This document shows, piece after piece, positions 1 through 5,280 of a DNA stretch of 5,280 bases; the first letter of the stretch is position 1; each line of letters begins with the position of its first letter. The translations under genes and the position numbers were made by a program. The notes under the pieces were generated by a model. It saw only the letters and a list, made by a program, of their open reading frames with translations. It was not told the origin of the DNA and did not search any database. The DNA comes from M3007 sp046296435 (lineage in GTDB: Bacteria; Bacteroidota; Bacteroidia; Chitinophagales; Saprospiraceae): positions 1 to 5,280 of the forward strand of contig JBKBLI010000107.1 of assembly GCA_046296435.1 (NCBI GenBank), in the 5' to 3' direction.

Positions 1-48
1 CGGAATACCTCATCGCCGATTTGAAAGTCCGGTTTTGTGCGGGAAACT

Positions 49-56
49 TATATTTG
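49..56 (+). promoter_or_regulatory. Bacteroidota-type -7 promoter box upstream of the amidohydrolase-like gene
   Basis: TATATTTG matches the TAnnTTTG -7 consensus of the primary sigma factor in Bacteroidota exactly. It ends 29 nt before the ATG at 86, so transcription would start near 62-64 and leave a leader of about 22-24 nt. No well-spaced -33 TTTG is present: the TTTG at 34-37 is too close (11 nt) and the one at 20-23 a little far (25 nt). The comparable placement of an identical-class box before the gene at 1571 supports the call. Confidence 0.5.
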
Positions 57-85
57 CGCCGTTTTTGCCATAACTGTATCCTTTG

Positions 86-1309
86 ATGAAAAAAATAATC
101 TTTGCGTCGCTGCTGATCTGTTCGCTGGCGCAACTCTTCGCACAATCCGGGACCATAGCGTTGAAGAATGGAAACTTTTTCAACGGCGCCGGATTCTCGC
201 CCGGCGTATGGTACGTGGTCGAGGGACGCCTGACCCGCAAAGCGCCGGCCAAAATAGACACCGTGATCGACCTCGGCGGCGCTCATTGGGTCATTCCGGG
301 GATGGGAGACGCCCTGTCGTTTGCGCTAAGCAACGCCGCCATCGCCGAAAACTCGATCAAAATGTATTACGACGACGGCGTTCAGTTTGTTTTGGCGCCT
401 GAAGCGCCCGCCACGCAGCGCCAGAAATTAGCGCAAATCCCACGCAAGGGCCTCGACGTGCGTTTAGGGTCGGGGGCCGTGACCGGAGTGCTGGGCTATC
501 CCTTTGTGCAGTACGAGGGTCCCGCGCAAGGCGCCCGAACGACCCAGCAACAAACTGAGAAGTACGAAAAAATACGCATGGAGCGCAGCCTCCACGGCGA
601 TGCGTATTGGTTCATGGGCCCAAAAGACGAAATCAAAAACAACTGGGAAAAACTGCTGGAGCAAAAACCGGAAGCGCTGCTGGTCTATCTCCTTCGGGTC
701 GAAAAAGAGGGCGGCAAGGAAGGCCGTGGGCTGAGCGCCGAGGCGGCCAAAGATGTCGTAAAACGCGCCAAAAAAGCAGGAATACCCGTGGTCGCCCGCA
801 TCGAAACGGCGGCAGACCTGAGCTTTGGCCTCAAAATAGGGGTCAGCGGATTCGCCAATATTCCCGGATTTGACTGGGACGGCCAAGGCTCGTCGGCCGA
901 TTATGCGCTCAGCGACGCCGATATCAAAAAACTGGCCAAAAGCAAAATCTGGATCGCCGCGCAACTCTCTAACGGCGTGCAGAACGAAGCCGCCACTAAA
1001 TTCAACCGCGAACAACTCAAACGGATGCTCAACGCCGGCGTGCGCGTGACCATCGGATCAAACGACATCCAACGCACTACGCGACGCGAAATCAACTACT
1101 GGTACCAGAACGGCATAGCGCCTCCCGAACAGATACTCCGCATCTTGTGCGAAACAACGCCTCAGGCAATCTATCCTAAGCGGAAGATCGGCAAAATCGA
1201 GCAGGGATACGAAGCCAATCTGCTCTTTGTGCGCGGCGACCCGATGAGCAATTTGCTCAAGATTCGCGACATTGCCTTCCGCATGAAAGGCGGCGTCATT
1301 GTGGAGTGA
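86..1309 (+). CDS. Secreted amidohydrolase-fold protein with degenerate metal site (probable pseudoenzyme)
   Basis: This 407-residue protein has the sequence outline of the metal-dependent amidohydrolase superfamily (composite beta-sandwich plus TIM barrel). Residues 1-19 form a signal peptide (MKK, a hydrophobic core, then LFA before Q20), so it is probably periplasmic. The N-terminal sandwich strand and VIDLGGAHWVIPG (60-72) lead into the place where active members carry HxH; here it reads GDALSFA, with L77 and F79. PEALLVYLL (195-203) has Leu where the carboxylated Lys is expected. VVARIETA (235-242) and GFANIPGF (255-262) have R238 and N258 where the barrel histidines normally lie, and IGSND (323-327) has N326 at the usual Asp position. 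The C-terminal part (ETTPQAIYP, KIGKIEQGYEANLLFVRGDP) is well conserved. H67 and H170 are the only histidines. I chose the ATG at 86; the TTG directly before it is in frame but adds only one residue. The fold is confident; loss of hydrolase activity is inferred from motif alignment. Confidence 0.88.
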   Translation: MKKIIFASLLICSLAQLFAQSGTIALKNGNFFNGAGFSPGVWYVVEGRLTRKAPAKIDTVIDLGGAHWVIPGMGDALSFALSNAAIAENSIKMYYDDGVQFVLAPEAPATQRQKLAQIPRKGLDVRLGSGAVTGVLGYPFVQYEGPAQGARTTQQQTEKYEKIRMERSLHGDAYWFMGPKDEIKNNWEKLLEQKPEALLVYLLRVEKEGGKEGRGLSAEAAKDVVKRAKKAGIPVVARIETAADLSFGLKIGVSGFANIPGFDWDGQGSSADYALSDADIKKLAKSKIWIAAQLSNGVQNEAATKFNREQLKRMLNAGVRVTIGSNDIQRTTRREINYWYQNGIAPPEQILRILCETTPQAIYPKRKIGKIEQGYEANLLFVRGDPMSNLLKIRDIAFRMKGGVIVE

Positions 1310-1315
1310 TCGGCG

Positions 1316-1335
1316 TTTTTCTTTTTTTTAAAAAA
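1316..1335 (+). terminator. T-rich tract with T8A6 self-complementary core, weak terminator candidate
   Basis: Just after the TGA at 1307-1309 there are five T (1316-1320), then T8 at 1322-1329 followed directly by A6 at 1330-1335. The T runs could serve transcription termination of the preceding gene, but no GC-rich stem lies immediately upstream, so this is not a classical intrinsic terminator. The TTTTTTAAAAAA core is self-complementary and could act on either strand. Confidence 0.25.
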
Positions 1336-1342
1336 GCGAAGC

Positions 1343-1438
1343 ATGCTCCTAAACGGGTGGCTTGAAGACGCGCCGGGGGCCCTGTTGCTCGGCAAAAAGG
1401 AGCGGGTAAAGCGTACGGGGATAGTTCTGGCGGGATAG
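1343..1438 (+). CDS. Candidate 31-residue small ORF, unproven
   Basis: An ATG at 1343 opens 31 codons ending in TAG at 1436-1438. The product begins MLLNGWLEDAPG and continues with a basic patch GKKERVKR. An A-rich stretch (AAAAAAGCGAAGC) lies directly before the ATG, which is the kind of leader Bacteroidota use in place of a Shine-Dalgarno site. I do not recognise the peptide and there is no promoter box just upstream. An ORF this short arises easily by chance, so this is recorded only as a possibility; it may equally be untranslated spacer. Confidence 0.13.
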   Translation: MLLNGWLEDAPGALLLGKKERVKRTGIVLAG

Positions 1439-1440
1439 GG

Positions 1441-1468
1441 CGGCATTGCGCTTGCATCTGAAATGCCG
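1441..1468. promoter_or_regulatory. Inverted repeat, 7-bp arms (possible hairpin or operator)
   Basis: CGGCATT (1441-1447) and AATGCCG (1462-1468) are perfect inverted arms around a 14-nt loop. No T tract follows, so it does not look like an intrinsic terminator. It lies 62-89 nt upstream of the -7 box of the DUF4199 gene at 1571 and directly abuts a second dyad, which makes a regulator site or RNA hairpin possible. Function is inferred from position only. Confidence 0.3.
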
Positions 1469-1488
1469 TCACATATCGTGTCTGTGAC
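1468..1488. promoter_or_regulatory. Inverted repeat GTCACA-N9-TGTGAC (possible operator)
   Basis: Perfect 6-bp arms GTCACA (1468-1473) and TGTGAC (1483-1488) flank a 9-nt spacer. The dyad ends about 41 nt before the -7 box at 1530, a position suited to an activator or repressor. The half sites resemble those of CRP/FNR-family regulators, but the arms are oriented opposite to the usual TGTGA-N6-TCACA arrangement, so I do not assign a regulator. Confidence 0.33.
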
Positions 1489-1529
1489 ATACTTTGTCCA
1501 ATAAACCGACCCGAATATCCGAAAGGCGC

Positions 1530-1537
1530 TACATTTG
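1530..1537 (+). promoter_or_regulatory. Bacteroidota-type -7 promoter box for the DUF4199/hydrolase cluster
   Basis: TACATTTG is an exact TAnnTTTG match. It ends 33 nt before the ATG at 1571, giving a predicted start of transcription near 1544 and an A-rich leader (around AAAACACAACAAACGTC) without a Shine-Dalgarno motif, typical of the phylum. A clear -33 TTTG at the expected spacing is absent; the TTTG at 1493-1496 is 33 nt away. This is the likely promoter for the gene at 1571 and possibly the genes behind it. Confidence 0.5.
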
Positions 1538-1570
1538 TATTGGTTTTCACATCAAAACACAACAAACGTC

Positions 1571-2149
1571 ATGGAGACCTTAGATAAAATTTCGACGCCC
1601 AACCCCGTAAAAAAGCCCTACACCCCTATCGCGGTGCGATATGGCATTTATATAGGCCTGGCCGGTATTATCCTTGCGCTGGTTAGCCAGTTGATTTTAG
1701 ACCCGACAAATATGGGCGGGTCGGTCGCGGCAACAGTTGCAGCACTTCTTTTTTGGGTGCTTGGGGCGGCTGTTACTGTTGTCATGATCGCATTGGCCGC
1801 GAAACACTACCGCGATGTAGAATCGGGAGGCTACGTCAGCCTCGGTACCGTCGTCATGATCGGCTTAGTCGCAGGGCTTGTGGCAGGCGCTATTCAGGGC
1901 TTGTACAGCCTGATCGACATGTACGTAATCAATCCGGGACAACTGGAAATCATAAAGGCGACCATGGAGCAATCTTTCGAGCAGCAGGATGTTGATGACG
2001 AACGCGCCGGGATAGCCCGCGTCATTGTCGGTCTGTTTACAAGTCCCCTGGCGTTGGCCGTGCTTGCTATGATCTCGAAAGGCATTAGCGGCTTGTTCTG
2101 GGGTTTGATCGCAGGGCTTTTTGTGCAAAAAGAGCGCCCCAAGGTCTGA
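1571..2149 (+). CDS. DUF4199-like integral membrane protein
   Basis: This is a 192-residue membrane protein of unknown function. A cytoplasmic N-terminus (1-22) precedes four or so hydrophobic segments near residues 24-43, 52-77, 92-117 and 152-186, the last perhaps a hairpin. The block KHYRDVESGGYVSLGTVV (78-95) followed by a membrane helix ending IDMYVINPGQ, then an acidic helical stretch (EQSFEQQDVDDE, 133-144), matches the outline I know for DUF4199, a family found mainly in Bacteroidota. The frame opens further upstream at a TTG (1535), but that codon lies inside the -7 promoter box, so the ATG at 1571 with its A-rich leader is the better start. It is the first gene of a same-strand group with a second DUF4199-type gene and an alpha/beta-hydrolase-fold gene. 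No catalytic motif is visible. Confidence 0.8.
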   Translation: METLDKISTPNPVKKPYTPIAVRYGIYIGLAGIILALVSQLILDPTNMGGSVAATVAALLFWVLGAAVTVVMIALAAKHYRDVESGGYVSLGTVVMIGLVAGLVAGAIQGLYSLIDMYVINPGQLEIIKATMEQSFEQQDVDDERAGIARVIVGLFTSPLALAVLAMISKGISGLFWGLIAGLFVQKERPKV

Positions 2150-2174
2150 AATGAATTAGAGCGCCTGCGCCGCG

Positions 2175-2204
2175 TCGCCCGCGCCCTTGAGCCGCATTTT
2201 TTTC
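2175..2204 (+). repeat. Imperfect direct repeat, copy A
   Basis: This 30-nt unit starts TCGCCCGCGCCC and ends in GCATTTTTTTC. It matches copy B (2224-2253) at 28 of 30 positions, offset by 49 nt, with differences only at unit positions 13 (T/C) and 18 (C/T). Weaker similarity extends outward, from about 2166 to 2210, suggesting a local tandem duplication of about 49 nt. The TTG at 2187, the most upstream possible start of the next gene, lies inside this copy. Confidence 0.8.
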
Positions 2205-2786
2205 ACACGCAAGTTGCGCGGTCTCGCCCGCGCCCCTGAGTCGCATTTTTTTCTCAACGCTAATAATTTTGCATTGAGCGCATCACTTCGATATGGTTTA
2301 ATTGGCGGCATAGCGGTCGCCGCTTTTTACGGCGCTGCATATGCGATTGACAAGCCGTTGTTCATTCATCCCGCCGTGCAATGGGGCGGCATGGTCATTT
2401 ACATGGCATTTATGTATGGCGCAGCGCGGGCCGACGTGTTGCAGCGCGGCGTTTCCCGCGATTTTCGGGAGCTGACGCGGCCGCCGTTTGTGGTATTTAT
2501 CCTGATCAATCTGGCTTTTTGGTTGTTGAGCTACAGCCTGCATCTGGCCGATCCGGATCTGTTGCGCATGGAAACGGATGTGCAAATTGCGCACTACGAG
2601 GCCAAGCTCAGAGAGGGCCTGGACCCGCAGGAGGCCAATAAGTTGCGCGAACAAATCCGTTTCCTGCGTCAGGAAGGCATGAGTCTTCCGTTGGGCCATG
2701 TATTCCTGCGCATGGCGTATGGCGCCATCGGCGGATTCATGCTCTCGGCTCTGATCGCCGCCTATTTTCGGATGAAATCGCGCTGA
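2187..2786 (+). CDS. DUF4199-like membrane protein with uncertain start
   Basis: Up to 199 residues. From LRYGLIGG (34-41) the protein has a membrane helix (about 35-54), a second (65-80), a third (99-119), then ADPDLLRMETDVQ and a charged, probably coiled-coil helix (125-165), and a last membrane helix (169-193). The helix followed by a DP motif and charged segment, and the LRYG start of helix one, resemble DUF4199 and the preceding gene (VRYG), suggesting distant paralogues. The start is unclear: no in-frame ATG lies before the first helix, only TTG at 2187, 2214 and 2274. The first two place the leader inside a tandem repeat, giving an odd basic N-terminus; TTG 2274 would give a 170-residue protein opening MSASLRYG, closer to the family. 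The stop lies 7 nt before the next ATG, so the two are probably co-transcribed. Function unknown. Confidence 0.72.
   Translation: MSRIFFTRKLRGLARAPESHFFLNANNFALSASLRYGLIGGIAVAAFYGAAYAIDKPLFIHPAVQWGGMVIYMAFMYGAARADVLQRGVSRDFRELTRPPFVVFILINLAFWLLSYSLHLADPDLLRMETDVQIAHYEAKLREGLDPQEANKLREQIRFLRQEGMSLPLGHVFLRMAYGAIGGFMLSALIAAYFRMKSR
2224..2253 (+). repeat. Imperfect direct repeat, copy B
   Basis: This is the second copy of the 30-nt unit at 2175-2204 (28/30 identical), also ending in seven T (2246-2252). Here the equivalent of the TTG start is CTG. A perfect 6-bp GC stem, GCGCGG (2216-2221) with CCGCGC (2228-2233), overlaps the start of this copy; the T run is 12 nt beyond it, too far for a standard terminator. 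As 49 is not a multiple of three, the two copies are read in different frames within the downstream gene. Confidence 0.8.
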
Positions 2787-2793
2787 AGAAAAG

Positions 2794-3792
2794 ATGTTTA
2801 CGGACACTGAAAGCAACAAGGTCTCGCAGCGGCGACTCCTCCGGTTTCGGCGCAAATTAAGGCAGTTCAGTTTGTTTGGCCTGATCCGCTCGGCGCTGTT
2901 GTTGGCGCTGATTGGGTGGATCTCACAAAACTGGTATAGTGATATCGACAAGGAGACGCTGCGCCGGCGCTACGCCCTGGAAGGCTCCAGGTTTATCAAC
3001 GTCGGCGGTATTGAGACGCATGTGCGGGAGTTGGGAGCAGGCGAGCCGATCCTGCTGATTCACGACGCCGGCTCGGCGCTGCACACCTGGGATAGCTGGA
3101 CGCGGGCGATGTCTGATTCGTACCGCGTGATCAGTTTGGATCTGCCGGGTTATGGGCTGACCGGCCCCCACCCGAGGGGAAGTTACAGCGACTTCATGTA
3201 TGCCGGATTCATCGACGAGTTGGCCCGGGAGTTAGCCCTGCCGCGTTTTGCGATAGCGGGCAACGGCATGGGCGCGCGCATAGCGTGGTTTTATGCGCGC
3301 GAAAACCCGCAAAACCTTTCCAAATTGATTCTGATCGACTCGCCGGGCTTCGAAAAGCGCCGCAACAACCCCATTGATTGGCTGGCGCGCACGCCGGTGA
3401 TCAACCGCATTTTTCTGAAAATAACGCCCCGCTATTTCGTGCGCCTCGCGCTGGAGGATGCCTTTGCCGACGATAGCCTGATTACGCCCCAACGCATTGC
3501 GCGAAGCCACGAACTGTTCTTGCACCCGGGCAACCGCAAAGCCTTCACCGATCGGGCGCAGGTGAGCGACAACCACCCGCCTGTAGATCTGATCGACGAC
3601 ATCGCCGTCCCTACGCTTATCCTTTGGGGCGCTGAGGATACGCGCTATTCGCCGGAGCACGCTTACGAATTCCACCGGCGCATCCGGGGCAGCCTCCTGC
3701 GCATCTATCAGAACACGGGCCGCTGGCCGCAGGAGGAGTCTCCTGAGGAGACCGCCCGCGACGTCGAGGCTTTTTTGGAGGGCAGATTTTGA
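2794..3792 (+). CDS. Membrane-anchored alpha/beta-hydrolase-fold protein lacking the catalytic triad (probable pseudoenzyme)
   Basis: A 332-residue protein with a basic N-terminus (RRLLRFRRKLR, 13-23), one membrane anchor (about 28-45) and an alpha/beta-hydrolase domain from residue 60 to the end, probably in the periplasm. Clear fold landmarks are FINVGGIETHVRELGAG (67-83), RVISLDLPGYGLTGP (111-125), the elbow FAIAGNGMGARIAW (152-165), VPTLILWGAEDTRYSP (272-287) and the C-terminal GRWPQEESPEETARD (309-323). Active relatives read LLHG, GNSxGG and GHxPxEE at the corresponding sites. Here the oxyanion HG is H90-D91, the nucleophile Ser is G158 (GGC, 3265-3267) and the catalytic His is R310 (CGC, 3721-3723). 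Only the acid D282 remains. Each change is one transition from the expected codon, yet the frame is intact. The ATG follows the upstream stop by 7 nt, with AGAAAAG before it, implying co-transcription. The fold is certain; hydrolysis is unlikely; a binding or scaffold role is inference. Confidence 0.9.
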   Translation: MFTDTESNKVSQRRLLRFRRKLRQFSLFGLIRSALLLALIGWISQNWYSDIDKETLRRRYALEGSRFINVGGIETHVRELGAGEPILLIHDAGSALHTWDSWTRAMSDSYRVISLDLPGYGLTGPHPRGSYSDFMYAGFIDELARELALPRFAIAGNGMGARIAWFYARENPQNLSKLILIDSPGFEKRRNNPIDWLARTPVINRIFLKITPRYFVRLALEDAFADDSLITPQRIARSHELFLHPGNRKAFTDRAQVSDNHPPVDLIDDIAVPTLILWGAEDTRYSPEHAYEFHRRIRGSLLRIYQNTGRWPQEESPEETARDVEAFLEGRF

Positions 3793-3814
3793 AGGCGAAG
3801 CGGCGGCGGCAAGC

Positions 3815-3824
3815 ATGCGCGCAT
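3815..3824. promoter_or_regulatory. 10-bp perfect palindrome upstream of uvrA
   Basis: ATGCGCGCAT reads the same on both strands and sits 13 nt before the uvrA ATG, within the 45-nt gap after the alpha/beta-hydrolase-like gene. It could be an operator, but alternating GC sequence of this length is not rare in GC-rich DNA. No E. coli-type LexA box (CTGT-N8-ACAG) or TAnnTTTG box is seen in the gap, so uvrA may be read through from upstream. Confidence 0.2.
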
Positions 3825-3837
3825 TTTGAACCAAACG

Positions 3838-5280
3838 ATGTCGAAAACGTTACATCCGGTCATGTCAGATCTGCATTCAGAAGCCCAGATATCAGCGCCT
3901 GAGGTCGCGGCCGGCGCAGCAGACGCCGATTGCATCGAGGTGATTGGCGCCCGCGTACACAACCTACGCAACATCGATGTGCGCATTCCGCGCAACAAAC
4001 TGACCGTCATTACAGGAGTGAGCGGATCGGGCAAGAGCTCGCTTGCTTTTGATACTATTTACGCTGAGGGACAGCGCCGATTCATGGAAACGCTGAGCAG
4101 CTATGCCCGTCAATTTGTGGGCAATATGGAGCGCCCCGATGTAGAGCAGATCAACGGCCTCAGCCCCGTCATCAGCATCGAACAGAAAACGACGGGGCGC
4201 AACCCCCGATCGACGGTGGGCACCGTGACCGAGGTATATGATTTTTTGCGCCTGCTCTTTGCCCGCGCCGGCGAAGCCTACTCGCACGTCACGGGCCTGA
4301 AGATGGTAAAATACACCGAAGAGCAAATTCTGGAAAACGTGCTCAAGCGCTTTGCGCAGCAATCCGTAGCGATCCTGGCGCCGGTGGTGCGCTCGCGAAA
4401 GGGACACTACCGCGAACTCTTCGAACAACTCCGCAAGCAGGGATATACCAAAGTGCGTATCGACGGCCAGATGCAAGACCTCCGGGCGGGCATGCAAACC
4501 GACCGGTACAAAGTGCACGACGTCGAAGTGGTGATCGACCGCCTCACAATTGCGCCCGACAAAGCGGCGCGGCTGTCCGAAGATATCCGCACGGCCATGC
4601 GCCAATCGGCGGGCCTGATGGCTGTGCTCGACCTCGATACGCAGGCCGCTTATCCTTACTCGCGCAATCTGATGTGCCCCGAAAGCGGTATCAGCTACGA
4701 CGAGCCGTCGCCGAATACCTTTTCCTTCAATTCGCCCTACGGCATGTGCCCCCATTGCAAGGGCCTGGGCGAAGTACAAGAAGTGGACATGAACGCCGTG
4801 ATCCCCGACTACTCCAAAAGCATCAACGAGGTGGGAATCGTGCCGTTGGGCGAGGTGCGCGACAACAACCTGTTCCGCGAATTGCGCGCCCTGAGCAAAA
4901 AGTACAAATTCTCCTTCAGCACGCCCATCCGCGACATGCCCGAAAAAGCGCTCCATATCATCCTCTACGGCGGCACAACGGAGACGGTCGTAGCCAGCCC
5001 GTTTACCGGCGACGAATGGAGCTACAGCGTCGCCCAAGAGGGCCTGGTCAACATGCTCAAACGCTGGTATGCCGATACCGGCAGCGAACGCATGCGCAAA
5101 TGGGCCGAAAACTTCCTGCGCGTCAACCCCTGCCCCGAATGCGACGGCACGCGGCTGAAAAAAGAAAGCCGGTGGTTCAAAATCGGCGATAAGAACATCG
5201 CCGAAATGGCAGAGATGGACCTCGGCGCCCTCTACGCTCACCTGCAAAACATCGAAGACGCCATGAGCGACAGGCAAAAA
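3838..5280 (+). CDS. uvrA: UvrA, excinuclease ABC subunit A (N-terminal half; runs off the window)
   Basis: UvrA is the dimeric ABC-type ATPase that finds DNA lesions and loads UvrB in nucleotide excision repair, in the cytoplasm. The first 481 residues are present, about half the usual 940 or so. Landmarks: IEVIGARVHNLRNIDV (33-48), Walker A GVSGSGKSS (60-68), FDTIYAEGQRRF and LSSYARQF, IEQKTTGRNPRSTVGTVTE (114-132), the UvrB-binding region around LAPVVRSRKGHYRELFEQL (180-198), then FSFNSPYGMCPHCKGLG (295-311) and NPCPECDGTRLKKES (430-444). The first zinc-module pair reads C280-P-E-S283, with Ser at the second Cys position, while C304 and C307 are kept. ATG 3838 gives a roughly 30-residue extension before the conserved core; ATG 3862 (M9) is an alternative. 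The ABC signature and second ATPase half are beyond the edge. It lies 45 nt after the preceding gene on the same strand. Confidence 0.97.
   Translation, partial: MSKTLHPVMSDLHSEAQISAPEVAAGAADADCIEVIGARVHNLRNIDVRIPRNKLTVITGVSGSGKSSLAFDTIYAEGQRRFMETLSSYARQFVGNMERPDVEQINGLSPVISIEQKTTGRNPRSTVGTVTEVYDFLRLLFARAGEAYSHVTGLKMVKYTEEQILENVLKRFAQQSVAILAPVVRSRKGHYRELFEQLRKQGYTKVRIDGQMQDLRAGMQTDRYKVHDVEVVIDRLTIAPDKAARLSEDIRTAMRQSAGLMAVLDLDTQAAYPYSRNLMCPESGISYDEPSPNTFSFNSPYGMCPHCKGLGEVQEVDMNAVIPDYSKSINEVGIVPLGEVRDNNLFRELRALSKKYKFSFSTPIRDMPEKALHIILYGGTTETVVASPFTGDEWSYSVAQEGLVNMLKRWYADTGSERMRKWAENFLRVNPCPECDGTRLKKESRWFKIGDKNIAEMAEMDLGALYAHLQNIEDAMSDRQK

Noticed and set aside
75..85. TGTATCCTTTG as a promoter box for the amidohydrolase-like gene
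   Set aside because: It has an extra base relative to TAnnTTTG and touches the ATG, so transcription would start inside the coding region. The exact box at 49-56 is better.
94..121. Lipoprotein lipobox at LLIC (residues 9-12) in the amidohydrolase-like protein
   Set aside because: The residue before Cys is Ile, not Gly, Ala or Ser, and the hydrophobic core continues past it to LFAQ, which fits signal peptidase I.
2161..2203. Intrinsic terminator between the two DUF4199-type genes
   Set aside because: There are T7 runs and short GC stems, but the stems are 12 nt or more from the T runs and weak (4-6 bp). The T runs fit better as part of the duplicated unit.
2264..2271. TAATTTTG, a third exact TAnnTTTG box
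   Set aside because: Transcription from it would begin near 2278, after the last plausible start codon (TTG 2274) of the gene. About one chance match per strand is expected in a window this size (5280/4096).
3838..3880. LexA-type SOS box at uvrA
   Set aside because: No CTGT-N8-ACAG dyad is present in the 45-nt gap or around the start; only a short GC-rich palindrome is seen.
3964..5277. A 437-residue open frame on the minus strand
   Set aside because: It is antisense to uvrA, whose + strand translation carries unmistakable motifs (Walker A, ARQF, CPHC, CPECDGTRL). The long minus frame is a by-product of GC-rich codon use.

Overview
The window looks like ordinary chromosomal DNA of a moderately GC-rich member of the Bacteroidota. 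Three things point there: two exact TAnnTTTG -7 promoter boxes at similar distances upstream of start codons, little sign of Shine-Dalgarno sites (A-rich leaders instead), and two genes that resemble DUF4199, a membrane family seen mostly in this phylum. The UvrA sequence also has a Bacteroidota feel, but I could not run a search to place it more closely.

All five confident genes are on the + strand. (1) 86-1309 encodes a secreted amidohydrolase-fold protein with its own promoter box. (2) 1310-1570 is intergenic, with a T/A tract, two adjacent inverted repeats and a second exact -7 box; it may also hold a 31-residue ORF. (3) 1571-2149 and 2187-2786 are two small membrane proteins of DUF4199 type. 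Between and partly inside them is an imperfect tandem duplication that obscures the start of the second gene. (4) 2794-3792 follows after 7 nt and encodes a membrane-anchored alpha/beta-hydrolase-fold protein. (5) 3838 to the window edge is the first half of uvrA, the damage-recognition ATPase of nucleotide excision repair.

The most notable observation is that both hydrolase-fold proteins appear to have lost their catalytic residues while keeping intact reading frames and recognisable scaffolds. The amidohydrolase lacks the HxH motif, the carboxylated lysine, both later histidines and the usual aspartate position; it has only two histidines in 407 residues. The alpha/beta hydrolase has Gly for the nucleophile Ser, Arg for the catalytic His, and Asp for the oxyanion-hole Gly of the HG motif. 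If real, these are pseudoenzymes with binding, structural or regulatory roles. The second sits directly behind two DUF4199 membrane proteins and may work with them at the inner membrane (inference). I saw no RNA genes, CRISPR arrays, insertion sequences or phage genes.
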